Counted from the stretch's first letter, positions 1 through 6,396 are shown. The stretch is 15,164 bases of DNA from Candidatus Bathyarchaeota archaeon RBG_13_60_20 (GCA_001775965.1 MEZG01000060.1:1-15164), one strand, 5' to 3'. The notes: a model not told the origin generated them from the sequence alone. Numbers and translations are program-made.

Positions 1-1057
1 GCTCCAGCTCCATCTCCTGGTCGGGCATAACGAAGGTTATGGCCGTGCCCTTCTTGCCGGCCCGCGCCGTCCTCCCGACCCTGTGGAAGTACATGAGGGG
101 GTCGTCCGGTACGTCGAAGTTTATGATGAAGGGCACGTCCTCGATGTCCAGGCCCCGGGCCGTCAGCTCCGTGGATATCATGAACTCGAACTCGCCCCGC
201 CGGAACCCGTCCAGCACCTGCTGGCGCCTCGCCTGTGTAAAGTCCCCGTGGAGGGGCTCAACGGAGATGCCCTCGCGCTTGAGGCCGGAGGTCAGTCGGT
301 CCACGGTGAACTTGGTGCGGCAGAAGATGAGGGCCCTGTCCATCTTGAAGAACTCTATGAGGCGCATCAGCGCGTCCTCTCGCTCGTGGGGCGCCAGGAT
401 CATGTAGTACTGCTTGATGGTCGTGAGGGCTATCTCGTCCCGGCTCATGTTCACCGTCACGGTGTCGGGCATGAACTTGGCGCTCAGGTTCCGCGTGCGG
501 TCGTCGAAGGTGGCGCTCCAGAGGCTCACCTGCTTCTTCCGGGGCAGCCTGTTGAGGATGTACTCTATGTCCTCGTAGAAGCCCATGTCGAACATCCTGT
601 CCGCCTCGTCCAGGGTGACCATCCTGACCTTGCCCAAGTCCAGGTTACCACGCCTCATGTGGTCCATGATGCGGCCCGGGGTCCCTACCACGATGGTGGG
701 CTTCTTCCTCAGCTCCCTTACCTGGCCCTCCAGGCTGACGCCTCCGTATATGGGGGTGGCCCAAACCTTAGTGTGCCTGCCGTAGGTGTTGAGGTCCTCG
801 TTGATCTGGACGGCCAGCTCCCTCGTCGGGGCCAGCACCAGGCCCTCCACATTGCCCGATGCTGGGTCAAGCATCTGGAGCATGGGCACGCCGTAGGCCG
901 CAGTCTTCCCCGTCCCCGTCTTTGCCTGACCTAAGACGTTCCTGCCCTCCAGCATGGGGGGTATGGCGTTCTCCTGGATGGGGAACATCTCGTCGAAGCC
1001 TATCTCCTTGAGGGCCCGCTTGATCTCGGGCTTGATGGGCAATTCATCGAAATTCAT
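1..1057 (-). CDS. DEAD-box ATP-dependent RNA helicase (3' end cut by window edge)
   Basis: This is an ATP-dependent RNA helicase that remodels RNA or RNA-protein complexes in the cytoplasm. My reading of the minus strand from ATG 1057-1055 gives about 352 residues before the window ends. All core motifs appear in order: Q motif (FPIQENAIP, ~residue 26), Walker A AKTGTGKT (~45), PTRELA (~78), TPGR (~126), DEAD (~150), SAT (~181), LIFCRT (~244), TARGLD (~301) and HRVGRTARAG (~327). Motif VI has ARAG where GRAG is commoner, but the HRxGRxxR arginines are kept. Both RecA lobes are therefore essentially complete and only the C-terminal tail is missing, so substrate-specific extensions cannot be judged. 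A TATA-like element and a 16-bp palindrome lie upstream. The family call is very firm; the precise role (ribosome assembly, cold response, mRNA decay) cannot be told from sequence. Confidence 0.96.
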   Translation of the reverse strand, partial: MNFDELPIKPEIKRALKEIGFDEMFPIQENAIPPMLEGRNVLGQAKTGTGKTAAYGVPMLQMLDPASGNVEGLVLAPTRELAVQINEDLNTYGRHTKVWATPIYGGVSLEGQVRELRKKPTIVVGTPGRIMDHMRRGNLDLGKVRMVTLDEADRMFDMGFYEDIEYILNRLPRKKQVSLWSATFDDRTRNLSAKFMPDTVTVNMSRDEIALTTIKQYYMILAPHEREDALMRLIEFFKMDRALIFCRTKFTVDRLTSGLKREGISVEPLHGDFTQARRQQVLDGFRRGEFEFMISTELTARGLDIEDVPFIINFDVPDDPLMYFHRVGRTARAGKKGTAITFVMPDQEMELE

Positions 1058-1081
1058 TTTGATCAGTGTCGGTTGAGGGTA

Positions 1082-1117
1082 ATTCTCATGTGAGAATGCG
1101 GGGGCTCTAATAAATCC
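1082..1117 (-). promoter_or_regulatory. Helicase promoter: TATA-like element plus 16-bp palindrome
   Basis: Read on the minus strand, GGATTTATTAGAG (1117-1105) is a good TATA-like element about 50 bp upstream of the ATG. It would place the transcript start near 1084 and give a leader of roughly 27 nt. The predicted start region coincides with the inverted repeat ATTCTCA-TG-TGAGAAT (1082-1097; perfect 7-bp arms, 2-bp spacer). A two-base loop is poor for an RNA hairpin, so a protein operator is the likelier reading. The role as an operator is inferred from position and symmetry only. Confidence 0.55.
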
Positions 1118-1239
1118 TCTCATGCGTCTCTGTAACCGTTCGCCATCCTTCGCTGTTACTCTTTCATAAGGTTAGTCGCATGGGGACCGTGTTTTAATCT
1201 GTGAGCACATTCTCCCTACGTTAATAAAAAACGCGTCAA

Positions 1240-1280
1240 GTTTAGTAACATTTACTTTAAACCGTTCAACATGATATAGC
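1240..1280 (+). promoter_or_regulatory. ZIP gene promoter with a near-symmetric dyad over the TATA-like element
   Basis: The sequence ACTTTAAAC (1254-1262) lies about 25 bp before the ATG at 1281, consistent with a leaderless transcript. It sits inside a 23-bp near-symmetric element: GTTTA (1240-1244) mirrors TAAAC (1258-1262), and AGTAA (1244-1248) mirrors TTACT (1252-1256). A second AT-rich tract, TTAATAAAAAA (1221-1231), lies further up. A repressor bound here would cover the TATA element, which fits metal-dependent shut-off of an importer. No known archaeal operator was matched, so this is inference. Confidence 0.45.
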
Positions 1281-2054
1281 ATGCTTCCGAGCACCATAGA
1301 GACACTGGCCGCCACGATCCTCATCAGCCTGTTGTCGCTGGTGGGGGTGTTCGCCTTATCGATGGCTGACGTGAGGCTCCACAAGATACTGGCCGTTATG
1401 ATAGCGTACTCGGCGGGCACCATACTGGGGGCAGCCCTTTTCGATCTGCTGCCGGAGGCGGTGGAGACAGTGGAAGCGGCCTTGGTCTTCCCCATGGTCG
1501 CCCTCGGCTTCATTGTGTTCATGTTCTTGGAGCGCATACTGTACTGGTACCACGGGCACGGCCACGGCCACGAGTTTGAGGCTCGCGGAAAGAAGGCGCC
1601 CCCCAAGGAGTTCGCATACCTGAACATACTGGGTGACCTCATCCACAACTTCATAGACGGCATGATCATAGCCGCGGGTTTCATTAACAGCTTCAACGTC
1701 GGCCTGACAACGACCATAGCCGTAGCCTTCCACGAACTCCCCCAGGAGATAGGGGACTACGGGATACTGGTCTACGCTGGGATGGAGAGGAGGCGAGCAC
1801 TTCTCTTCAACTTCCTGGCCTCCCTGTCCGCCGTGCTGGGAGGCTTCGTCGGGTCAAGCTTCTTCGCCTCGGTTGAGAACCTAGGCGGATACATGATAGC
1901 CTTCAGCGCGGGGGCCTTCATCTTCCTCGCTGCTTCAGAGCTTATACCAGAAATGCACAACGAGGACAGCCGCCTGCGCTCAATGATTCAGATGTTCGTG
2001 CTTGTGCTCGGCATGCTCACCATCTACATGGTGGGGCTGGTCTTCGCCGAATGA
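1281..2054 (+). CDS. ZIP-family divalent metal transporter
   Basis: This is a membrane transporter of the ZIP family, expected to move Zn2+ or a related divalent cation into the cytoplasm. The 257 residues contain about eight hydrophobic segments. The two signature metal-site helices are clear: HNFIDGM at 122-128 (TM4) and HELPQEIGD at 151-159 (TM5), supplying H122, N123, D126, H151, E152 and E156. Between TM3 and TM4 is a histidine-rich cytoplasmic loop, HGHGHGH (91-97), typical of metal-binding loops in this family. The HELPxE form resembles the LIV-1/ZIP7-like branch more than the ZupT branch. It is transcribed alone; the next gene has its own promoter element starting just after this stop codon. 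ZIP membership is firm, but metal specificity (Zn, Fe or Mn) cannot be assigned. Confidence 0.95.
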   Translation: MLPSTIETLAATILISLLSLVGVFALSMADVRLHKILAVMIAYSAGTILGAALFDLLPEAVETVEAALVFPMVALGFIVFMFLERILYWYHGHGHGHEFEARGKKAPPKEFAYLNILGDLIHNFIDGMIIAAGFINSFNVGLTTTIAVAFHELPQEIGDYGILVYAGMERRRALLFNFLASLSAVLGGFVGSSFFASVENLGGYMIAFSAGAFIFLAASELIPEMHNEDSRLRSMIQMFVLVLGMLTIYMVGLVFAE

Positions 2055-2056
2055 AC

Positions 2057-2068
2057 ACCTTAAATCCG
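2057..2068 (+). promoter_or_regulatory. TATA-like element for the Sua5 gene
   Basis: CACCTTAAATCC begins two bases after the ZIP stop codon and is centred about 28-29 bp before ATG 2091. This fits a leaderless start for the downstream gene even though the intergenic gap is only 36 bp. An earlier out-of-frame ATG at 2087 runs into TAA within six codons and is not a usable start. Confidence 0.5.
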
Positions 2069-2090
2069 GTCAGTGGCTGGGTGATCATGG

Positions 2091-2702
2091 ATGAAGCTGG
2101 TTAACGCCGACGAGCAGGGACTCAGGGAGGCGGCCCTCGCCGTGAGGGGCGGCGGCGTGGTCGTGTACCCCACGGAGACGTTCTACGGGCTGGGGTGCGA
2201 GCCGAGCAGCCCCGACGCCACGCGCCGTGTGTGCGAGATCAAGGGTAGGGCTGACAAGCCGCTGCCCCTCATATGCTCCGACCTGAAGGCAGCCAGAATG
2301 GTCGTGGAGTTCAACGCCGCCGCGGAGCGCCTCGTGGAGAGGTTCTGGCCCGGCCCTCTGAGCCTGGTGCTCCCAAGTAAGGTAGAGTACCCGGTCTGGG
2401 TCACCCGCAAAGGGTCCACTCTTGCCGTGCGCGTCCCGGGGCACGAGGGCGCCCGCAGGCTCGCCTCACTCAGCGGCGGAGTTCTCGTGAGTACGAGCGC
2501 CAACATCAGCGGCAGGGAGCCTCCCACGACGGCGAGTGGGGCCGTGGAACAACTGGGCCGCAAGGTCGATGTCGTCGTGGACGGAGGGAGGACAGCGGGC
2601 GGGGAGCCCTCAACCGTGCTGGACCTCTCGGGGGAGGAGATGTGGATACTCCGCGCGGGCCCCATTAAAGGCGAGGACATACTCAGGGTGCTGAGGGGCT
2701 GA
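2091..2702 (+). CDS. sua5: Threonylcarbamoyl-AMP synthase (YrdC/Sua5 family, single domain)
   Basis: This enzyme makes threonylcarbamoyl-AMP from threonine, bicarbonate and ATP, the first step of t6A formation at position 37 of ANN-decoding tRNAs; the KEOPS complex then transfers the group. The 203 residues are one YrdC fold with its signature motifs: YPTETFYGLGC (26-36), KGRADKPLPL (51-60, basic residues K51, R53, K56), FWPGPLSLVL (85-94), VRVPGH (113-118), VSTSANISG (133-141) and STVLDL (174-179). The length matches the YrdC/TsaC form; the extra C-terminal Sua5 domain of many archaeal homologues is absent. The gene overlaps the convergent DUF89 gene by 20 bp. A KEOPS subunit gene, cgi121, lies about 1.5 kb away. 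The gene symbol could equally be given as tsaC or yrdC. Confidence 0.93.
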   Translation: MKLVNADEQGLREAALAVRGGGVVVYPTETFYGLGCEPSSPDATRRVCEIKGRADKPLPLICSDLKAARMVVEFNAAAERLVERFWPGPLSLVLPSKVEYPVWVTRKGSTLAVRVPGHEGARRLASLSGGVLVSTSANISGREPPTTASGAVEQLGRKVDVVVDGGRTAGGEPSTVLDLSGEEMWILRAGPIKGEDILRVLRG

Positions 2703-3582
2703 GGCTCCAGCCCCTCTCGACTAGGAGCGCCACGTTCTGCATCTCGGGCACCCTCACGGCCCTAGCCACGGGCTCGCACTTGGTCCTGAAGACGTACAGG
2801 AGGGGGCAGGGTGCGGGCGTCTCGGTGAGGGTCTCCCAGTTTGCCATGCCCTTGGCTACTATGAGGTCAGCGGAGCTGAACCTTTCGAGGAACCAGTCCG
2901 GGGCCTCGTCCAGGCGCACCCCAATGGCCGCGGCGCCTGTGGTTATCACCTCGTCGGCCGCCTTCGTCATTCCCACGGCCTCGGCGTCCTCCAACAGTGC
3001 GTCGTTTAGGCTGGGGCCCGCCTTGACGGCCACAGTGACGTGGCAGCCCAGTCGCCGAAGCTCCTTCACAACCAGGGTGTCGAAGGCTATCTCGCCTGCG
3101 TTGTCCGTCAGGAATAGGAGCCTGGACCCGGGTAATATCAGGCTCTTGAACTCGTTGGTGTCGTCCAGGTAGAAGCCCTCGCCGATGAGCTTCATCGCGT
3201 CCTCGATGTCACTGTTGTTGCCGGGGACATCGTAGTCGATGACGTTGCCAAGGCAGCTGATGAGGCAGGCAGCCCTGAGCCTCTCGTCTTCCGGCTTCTC
3301 CTCGACCAGGGCTCTCAGCCGGGGTAGCATAGCTAGGCCGGATATGTTGGCCTCCCGCTTCAGCTCCATGTAGGGGTCGGCGCACCCCGTGACCCTGGCG
3401 ATTACGCGGCCCCTCTCGGCGCCGATGACGCTGGGCACTGCGTTGGACCTGAACTCTCTGCCCATGAGGGCCAGGAGCTCCTGCATGGCGTCGCGCCTCG
3501 TCTCCTCGTCCTCCGTGCTCATCTGGATCATCTTGTAGCCCCTGTGGAGGAGGCAGTAGCCGCACCTGGAACCGACCTTCAT
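2683..3582 (-). CDS. DUF89/ARMT1-like protein, putative metal-dependent damage-control phosphatase
   Basis: This belongs to the DUF89 family, whose characterised members are metal-dependent phosphatases proposed to clear damaged or harmful phosphometabolites; no substrate can be assigned here. The 299 residues show the archaeal short-form layout: an N-terminal CxxC (C7 and C10), the conserved GNVIDYDVPG (112-121), TDNAGEIAFD (159-168; D160 and N161 are the expected metal/phosphate-site residues), LNDALLEDA (192-200), AKGMANWETL (243-252) and VFRTKCEPVA (264-273). The start at 3582 has a TATA-like element about 30 bp upstream, shared with the divergent THUMP gene. The last 20 bp overlap the end of sua5 in convergent orientation. 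Family membership is firm. A link to tRNA modification rests only on its neighbours. Confidence 0.9.
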   Translation of the reverse strand: MKVGSRCGYCLLHRGYKMIQMSTEDEETRRDAMQELLALMGREFRSNAVPSVIGAERGRVIARVTGCADPYMELKREANISGLAMLPRLRALVEEKPEDERLRAACLISCLGNVIDYDVPGNNSDIEDAMKLIGEGFYLDDTNEFKSLILPGSRLLFLTDNAGEIAFDTLVVKELRRLGCHVTVAVKAGPSLNDALLEDAEAVGMTKAADEVITTGAAAIGVRLDEAPDWFLERFSSADLIVAKGMANWETLTETPAPCPLLYVFRTKCEPVARAVRVPEMQNVALLVERGWSLSPSAP

Positions 3583-3608
3583 CTTCGTCCAAACGGGGGA
3601 CGTGGCCG

Positions 3609-3623
3609 TAATATAAAAAACAT
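3609..3623. promoter_or_regulatory. Shared bidirectional TATA-like element between DUF89 and THUMP genes
   Basis: The 60-bp gap between the DUF89 start (3582) and the THUMP start (3643) holds a single AT-rich core, TAATATAAAAAACATG. Read plus it gives ATATAAAAAA, about 28 bp before ATG 3643. Read minus it gives TTTTTTATATTA, about 30 bp before the DUF89 ATG. Both spacings fit leaderless archaeal transcripts driven from one overlapping core. Confidence 0.6.
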
Positions 3624-3642
3624 GTCAGTGCATAGATATGGC

Positions 3643-4176
3643 ATGGACTACAACATGCTGGCCACCACGGACCAGTTGAGCGTCAGCCAGGCTTGCAGCG
3701 AGCTCTGGATGGGGCTGAGGGCCGCCGGGGACCCTGAGCCGAGAGTGAACCGGTCGCGGATCAAGGGACTCATAGTTGCCCGCACCAGCATGGACCCCGT
3801 GGAGGCCATCCGCGGGCTCAGAGCCTACCTGGCCTCAGACCCCGAAAGGCTCGGCAGCGTCTACAGGGTCATGCCCGTCCAGATGTGGGCCGAAACCAGC
3901 GTAGAAAGGGTAGTGGACGCCGTTAAGACACTGGCCGGCGTGATGGGGCCGGTGGACTCGTTCAGGGTAACCCTTGAGAAGAGGAGGACCCAGCTGCGAA
4001 GCCTGGAGGTGATCGATGCGGTGGCATCGGCCATAGAGTTGAGGGTTGACCTCGAGCAGCCTGACTGGGTCGTCCTTGTGGAGGTCGTGGGCGACGAGAC
4101 GGGCGTATCGGTCGTTAGGCCTCGTGACATCTTGAATGTTCAGAAGGAGCGGGCCGCCCTATCTCCGGAGCGATAG
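3643..4176 (+). CDS. THUMP-domain protein, Tan1-like tRNA acetylation factor
   Basis: Tan1-type THUMP proteins bind tRNA and present it to the acetyltransferase that makes ac4C; archaeal relatives are short THUMP proteins like this one. From ATG 3643 the product is 177 residues. It begins MDYNMLATT, typical of the family, and has the conserved stretches GDPEPRVNRSRIKGLIVART (~29-48), YRVMPVQMWAE (~75-85), FRVTLEKRRTQL (~107-118) and VDLEQPDWVVLVEVVGDETG (~135-154). I prefer 3643 because the TATA-like core lies about 28 bp upstream and the family-like sequence starts there. An in-frame ATG at 3622 abuts the TATA core and is unlikely. The open frame extends back into the divergent DUF89 gene, but that part is not coding. 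The final 18 bp overlap convergent cgi121. Confidence 0.85.
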   Translation: MDYNMLATTDQLSVSQACSELWMGLRAAGDPEPRVNRSRIKGLIVARTSMDPVEAIRGLRAYLASDPERLGSVYRVMPVQMWAETSVERVVDAVKTLAGVMGPVDSFRVTLEKRRTQLRSLEVIDAVASAIELRVDLEQPDWVVLVEVVGDETGVSVVRPRDILNVQKERAALSPER

Positions 4177-4716
4177 TAGTGCCCCCTTCTCCACTATGAT
4201 GCCCGTAAGGGCCTCGTAGGGGTCCCCGCCCACGGCTTGGAGCGCCCTGCTGGAAACCTCGAAGGCTTCCCTTAGCCTTAGGTATTTTGCCTCGTCCACC
4301 CGCAGAACCGAGTCGTCCGGCTCCCCAAGCGCCTCAGCGATCCGCCTAGCTGCAGCCTCAGTAGCCTCCACGTCTTCACCCAACACGAGGACCGCGACCG
4401 CGTTTGTGGCCCTTGACACCCCCATCAGCTTGAAGGCTCGGGATATCTGGTCCCTGCAGGACGCGTACAGAAGAGCCTCGACGTCCAAGCTCTTCGAGAC
4501 CGCGTAGTCGTTCTCGACAGCGCCTACGGCATTCACAGCTGCGTGGAAGATGTGGCGCCAGCCGGCCACCATTGACGCGTCGAATAGCTGGAAAACCTGC
4601 CCCTCGAATAGCCTTCGAAGGTATTGTAGTGTGTCCTCTACGTCATTAACTCGTACGCCTCTGGCGCCCATTATGGCCACGTACAGGTTGCTGCCAGTTA
4701 ATTTGACGGCCGTCAT
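4159..4716 (-). CDS. cgi121: KEOPS complex subunit Cgi121
   Basis: Cgi121 (TPRKB in humans) is the small KEOPS subunit that binds Bud32 and recruits tRNA for threonylcarbamoyl transfer in t6A synthesis. The 185-residue product shows the family hallmarks: VFQLFDASMVAGWRHIFHAA (41-60), NDYAVSKSLDVEALLYAS (69-86), RDQISRAFKLMGV (88-100) and a following strand NAVAVLVLG (105-113). The usual YASGxRQI core reads YASCRDQI here (C87 for Gly). Its substrate-making partner sua5 lies nearby. It starts 34 bp after the stop of the upstream class V aminotransferase on the same strand, so the two are probably co-transcribed. The start codon lies in the loop of a potential hairpin. The 3' end overlaps the THUMP gene by 18 bp. 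The catalytic Kae1 and the Bud32 kinase are not in the window. Confidence 0.88.
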   Translation of the reverse strand: MTAVKLTGSNLYVAIMGARGVRVNDVEDTLQYLRRLFEGQVFQLFDASMVAGWRHIFHAAVNAVGAVENDYAVSKSLDVEALLYASCRDQISRAFKLMGVSRATNAVAVLVLGEDVEATEAAARRIAEALGEPDDSVLRVDEAKYLRLREAFEVSSRALQAVGGDPYEALTGIIVEKGALLSLRR

Positions 4717-4730
4717 GTTCCCACGGCCGT
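4706..4730 (-). promoter_or_regulatory. Inverted repeat placing the cgi121 start codon in a hairpin loop
   Basis: The palindromic octamer ACGGCCGT occurs at 4706-4713 and again at 4723-4730. In the minus-strand transcript the two copies can pair as a perfect 8-bp GC-rich stem closing the 9-nt loop GGGAACATG, whose last three bases are the cgi121 start codon. The 3' arm is codons 2-4. If the gene is read through from the upstream aminotransferase gene, this hairpin would form in the mRNA and could limit or couple translation. As DNA it could also be a two-site operator. Confidence 0.5.
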
Positions 4731-4750
4731 GCTAGAAGCTTCGGCGTTAT

Positions 4751-5854
4751 TCAACATTTCATCAGGCCCTCCAGCCTATCCAGGAGCAGGTCAACCTCTT
4801 CCAGGGTGTTGTAGAACCCTGTGGAGACGCGTAGGCCGGCAGGCCTGAGGCTGACGACGAAGCCAGCCTCCGTGAGCACCTTGAAGTGTTCCTCTGTGGC
4901 ATTAGTCGTGAAGCTGACCACCCCGGACCGCAGGGAACTGTCCCCAGGGGTAACTAGTCGGGCCCCTATGCGGCTGAGGCCGTCGTGCAGGCGCCCGCTG
5001 AGCCCCAGTATCTTCTTCTCCACGCGTTTTGGGTCGAGCCTCAGTATGAGGTCGATCCCCGCCTTGGTTCCCACGAAGCTCAGGTAGCTTGGCTCGCCGA
5101 ACTCCAGCCTCTGGGCTGTGCCCTTGAGGGTGGGCTCGTCGAGGCTGTGCTCCTCTACTGCCCTGTACCCCACCTCCCTAGGCTCAAGCTCGCCAAGGAT
5201 GCCCTCCCGCGCGTAGAGGAATCCCGCCCCGGAGGGTCCGAGGAGCCACTTGTAGCTGCCGCAGGCGTAGAAGTCGACCTGGTCCCTCTTCACGTCTATC
5301 ATGAGGGCCCCGGCGGCCTGTATCCCATCCACAACCAAGCACCCGCCGTGGCCGTGGACGAGCTCCGCGAGGGGCCTCAGGTCTTGGCGGGCCCCCGTCA
5401 GCCATTGGACCTGGCTTATGCTCACCACCCTTGTCCTGTCGTCCACGGCCGCCTCCACGTCGGCTAGGTGGATGACTCCGCCCCTACCCTTGACGATGCG
5501 GACCTCCACGCCCCTCCTCCTGAGCCCTGTCCATGGGTACACGTTGGCCCAGTTCTCCAGGTCGTTAACCACTACGTTGTCGCCTCTCCCGGCCCCGATG
5601 GAGTTGGCCGCCGTGGCCAGGCCCCTGGAGGTGTTGGGCATGCAGGCGATCTCGTGGGGTTCAGCCCCTATGAGGCGGGCGAAGCTCTCGTTGGCCTGCT
5701 CAACCCTTCTGTCGCCGTGCCTGGCTTGCCGGTCCCAGTCGTCCAGGTACGCCCTTATGGCCGCTTTCACGGGTGTGGACGGGGGGCTATGGTTCGCTAT
5801 GTCGAGAAAGATGCACTCCCCTGTAACCGGGAACGGGTCCCTGAGGTCGTTCAT
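4751..5854 (-). CDS. Class V PLP-dependent aminotransferase (isopenicillin N epimerase/cysteine desulfurase-like fold)
   Basis: This is a fold-type I PLP enzyme of the class V family. The 367 residues show an N-terminal LDIANHSPP (17-25), NTSRGLATAAN (74-84, phosphate contact), SISQVQWLTG (145-154), VVDGIQAAG (174-182; D176 and Q179 contact PLP) and GSYKWLLGPSGAGFLY (199-214) with K202 as the Schiff-base lysine. The late segment RPAGLRVSTGFYNT resembles CefD-like epimerases and class V lyases. The catalytic Cys of SufS/IscS proteins (RxGHHCA-type motif) is not there, so a desulfurase role is unlikely. A weak TATA-like element, TTCTTATCG (minus strand, ~5881), sits about 27 bp upstream. It lies 34 bp ahead of cgi121 on the same strand and probably leads that operon. 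The substrate is unknown. Confidence 0.87.
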   Translation of the reverse strand: MNDLRDPFPVTGECIFLDIANHSPPSTPVKAAIRAYLDDWDRQARHGDRRVEQANESFARLIGAEPHEIACMPNTSRGLATAANSIGAGRGDNVVVNDLENWANVYPWTGLRRRGVEVRIVKGRGGVIHLADVEAAVDDRTRVVSISQVQWLTGARQDLRPLAELVHGHGGCLVVDGIQAAGALMIDVKRDQVDFYACGSYKWLLGPSGAGFLYAREGILGELEPREVGYRAVEEHSLDEPTLKGTAQRLEFGEPSYLSFVGTKAGIDLILRLDPKRVEKKILGLSGRLHDGLSRIGARLVTPGDSSLRSGVVSFTTNATEEHFKVLTEAGFVVSLRPAGLRVSTGFYNTLEEVDLLLDRLEGLMKC

Positions 5855-5902
5855 GTACCATAGATTGGCGGTGAACGATAAGAAGGCTGGGGCTCAGGGA
5901 AC

Positions 5903-5940
5903 CCTTAAACCCGCGAAGCCCATATCTCAGTCGCAGGAGA
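5903..5940 (+). promoter_or_regulatory. Promoter and start region of the SSB-like gene
   Basis: CCCTTAAACCC (5902-5912) is a TATA-like element centred 34 bp before GTG 5941 and 43 bp before the alternative TTG at 5950. GGAG at 5936-5939 is one base from the GTG (too close to act as a ribosome-binding site) but ten bases from the TTG. The element lies in the 86-bp divergent gap shared with the aminotransferase. Confidence 0.4.
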
Positions 5941-6363
5941 GTGTGTGCGTTGGGTCAGTCGGATGAGCCTTTAAGCAAGATAGGCGAGCTAACCAGTTTC
6001 AGCCGCAGGGTCTACACAATCGTCAAGGTCGTGAGCAAGACCCCCCCCAGGGAGGTAACCTCCAAGGAGGACGGGTCCACCCACAGGGTCGCTGAGGCCC
6101 TCGTGGCCGACGACACTGGCAGCGTGTACATGACTCTGTGGGACGAAGCCATCGACGAGGTGCAGGAGGACAGCGTCCTGCGGCTCAGCAACGCCTACGT
6201 GAACACCTTCAGGGGCAGCATGAGGCTTAACCTCGGTAGGTACGGGAGCTACGAGGTGCTAGACGAGGACCCCTTCGAGGAGCTGAACCTGGAGAACAAC
6301 GTCTCAGCGAAACAGGTGGAGTACCGGCGCCCCGGGCCTGCCAGGCGAGGCTGGGACCGGTAA
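5941..6363 (+). CDS. Single-stranded-DNA-binding protein, crenarchaeal-type single OB fold
   Basis: This is a small single-OB-fold protein of the archaeal SSB/RPA-related type that coats single-stranded DNA during replication and repair. The 140 residues match the layout of Sulfolobus-type SSB: a first strand region with ISELK-like KIGELTSF (13-20), a PPREVTSKEDGSTHRVAEAL stretch (35-54), the very characteristic VADDTGSVYMTLWDEAID (55-72), NAYVNTFRGSMRLNLGRYGS (84-103), then an acidic segment (DEDPFEELNLEN) and a short basic tail ending ARRGWDR. The start is GTG 5941 or possibly TTG 5950. The typical long glycine/arginine tail of SSB is here only about 15 residues. A T7 tract follows the stop. 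It may bind RNA instead of or as well as DNA; in vitro selectivity cannot be read from sequence. Confidence 0.85.
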   Translation: MCALGQSDEPLSKIGELTSFSRRVYTIVKVVSKTPPREVTSKEDGSTHRVAEALVADDTGSVYMTLWDEAIDEVQEDSVLRLSNAYVNTFRGSMRLNLGRYGSYEVLDEDPFEELNLENNVSAKQVEYRRPGPARRGWDR

Positions 6364-6367
6364 CACA

Positions 6368-6374
6368 TTTTTTT
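6368..6374 (+). terminator. T-tract terminator after the SSB-like gene
   Basis: A run of seven T (6368-6374) begins five bases after the TAA stop codon and precedes the next promoter. Archaeal RNA polymerase terminates at such oligo-T stretches without a hairpin, so this is a good candidate intrinsic terminator. Confidence 0.6.
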
Positions 6375-6383
6375 CCACGCACA

Positions 6384-6396
6384 GGGTTTTATACGG
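6384..6396 (+). promoter_or_regulatory. TATA-like element for the arginase-family gene
   Basis: GGGTTTTATACGG is centred about 29 bp before ATG 6419 and starts ten bases after the T7 terminator, so the downstream gene should make its own leaderless transcript. Confidence 0.6.

Noticed and set aside
83..934. Long plus-strand open frame (283 codons) over the helicase gene
   Set aside because: It is the reverse-strand shadow of the DEAD-box gene. Its protein has no family-like motifs, whereas the minus strand carries every helicase motif in order.
3544..3642. Longer N-terminus for the THUMP protein starting at ATG 3544 or 3622
   Set aside because: The extra codons run through the divergent DUF89 start and the shared TATA core, and the added residues do not look like the family. 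ATG 3643 fits the promoter spacing and the conserved start.
4751..5854. Cysteine desulfurase supplying sulfur for tRNA thiolation
   Set aside because: The catalytic cysteine motif of the SufS and IscS groups is missing, although the fold and PLP site match the class V family.
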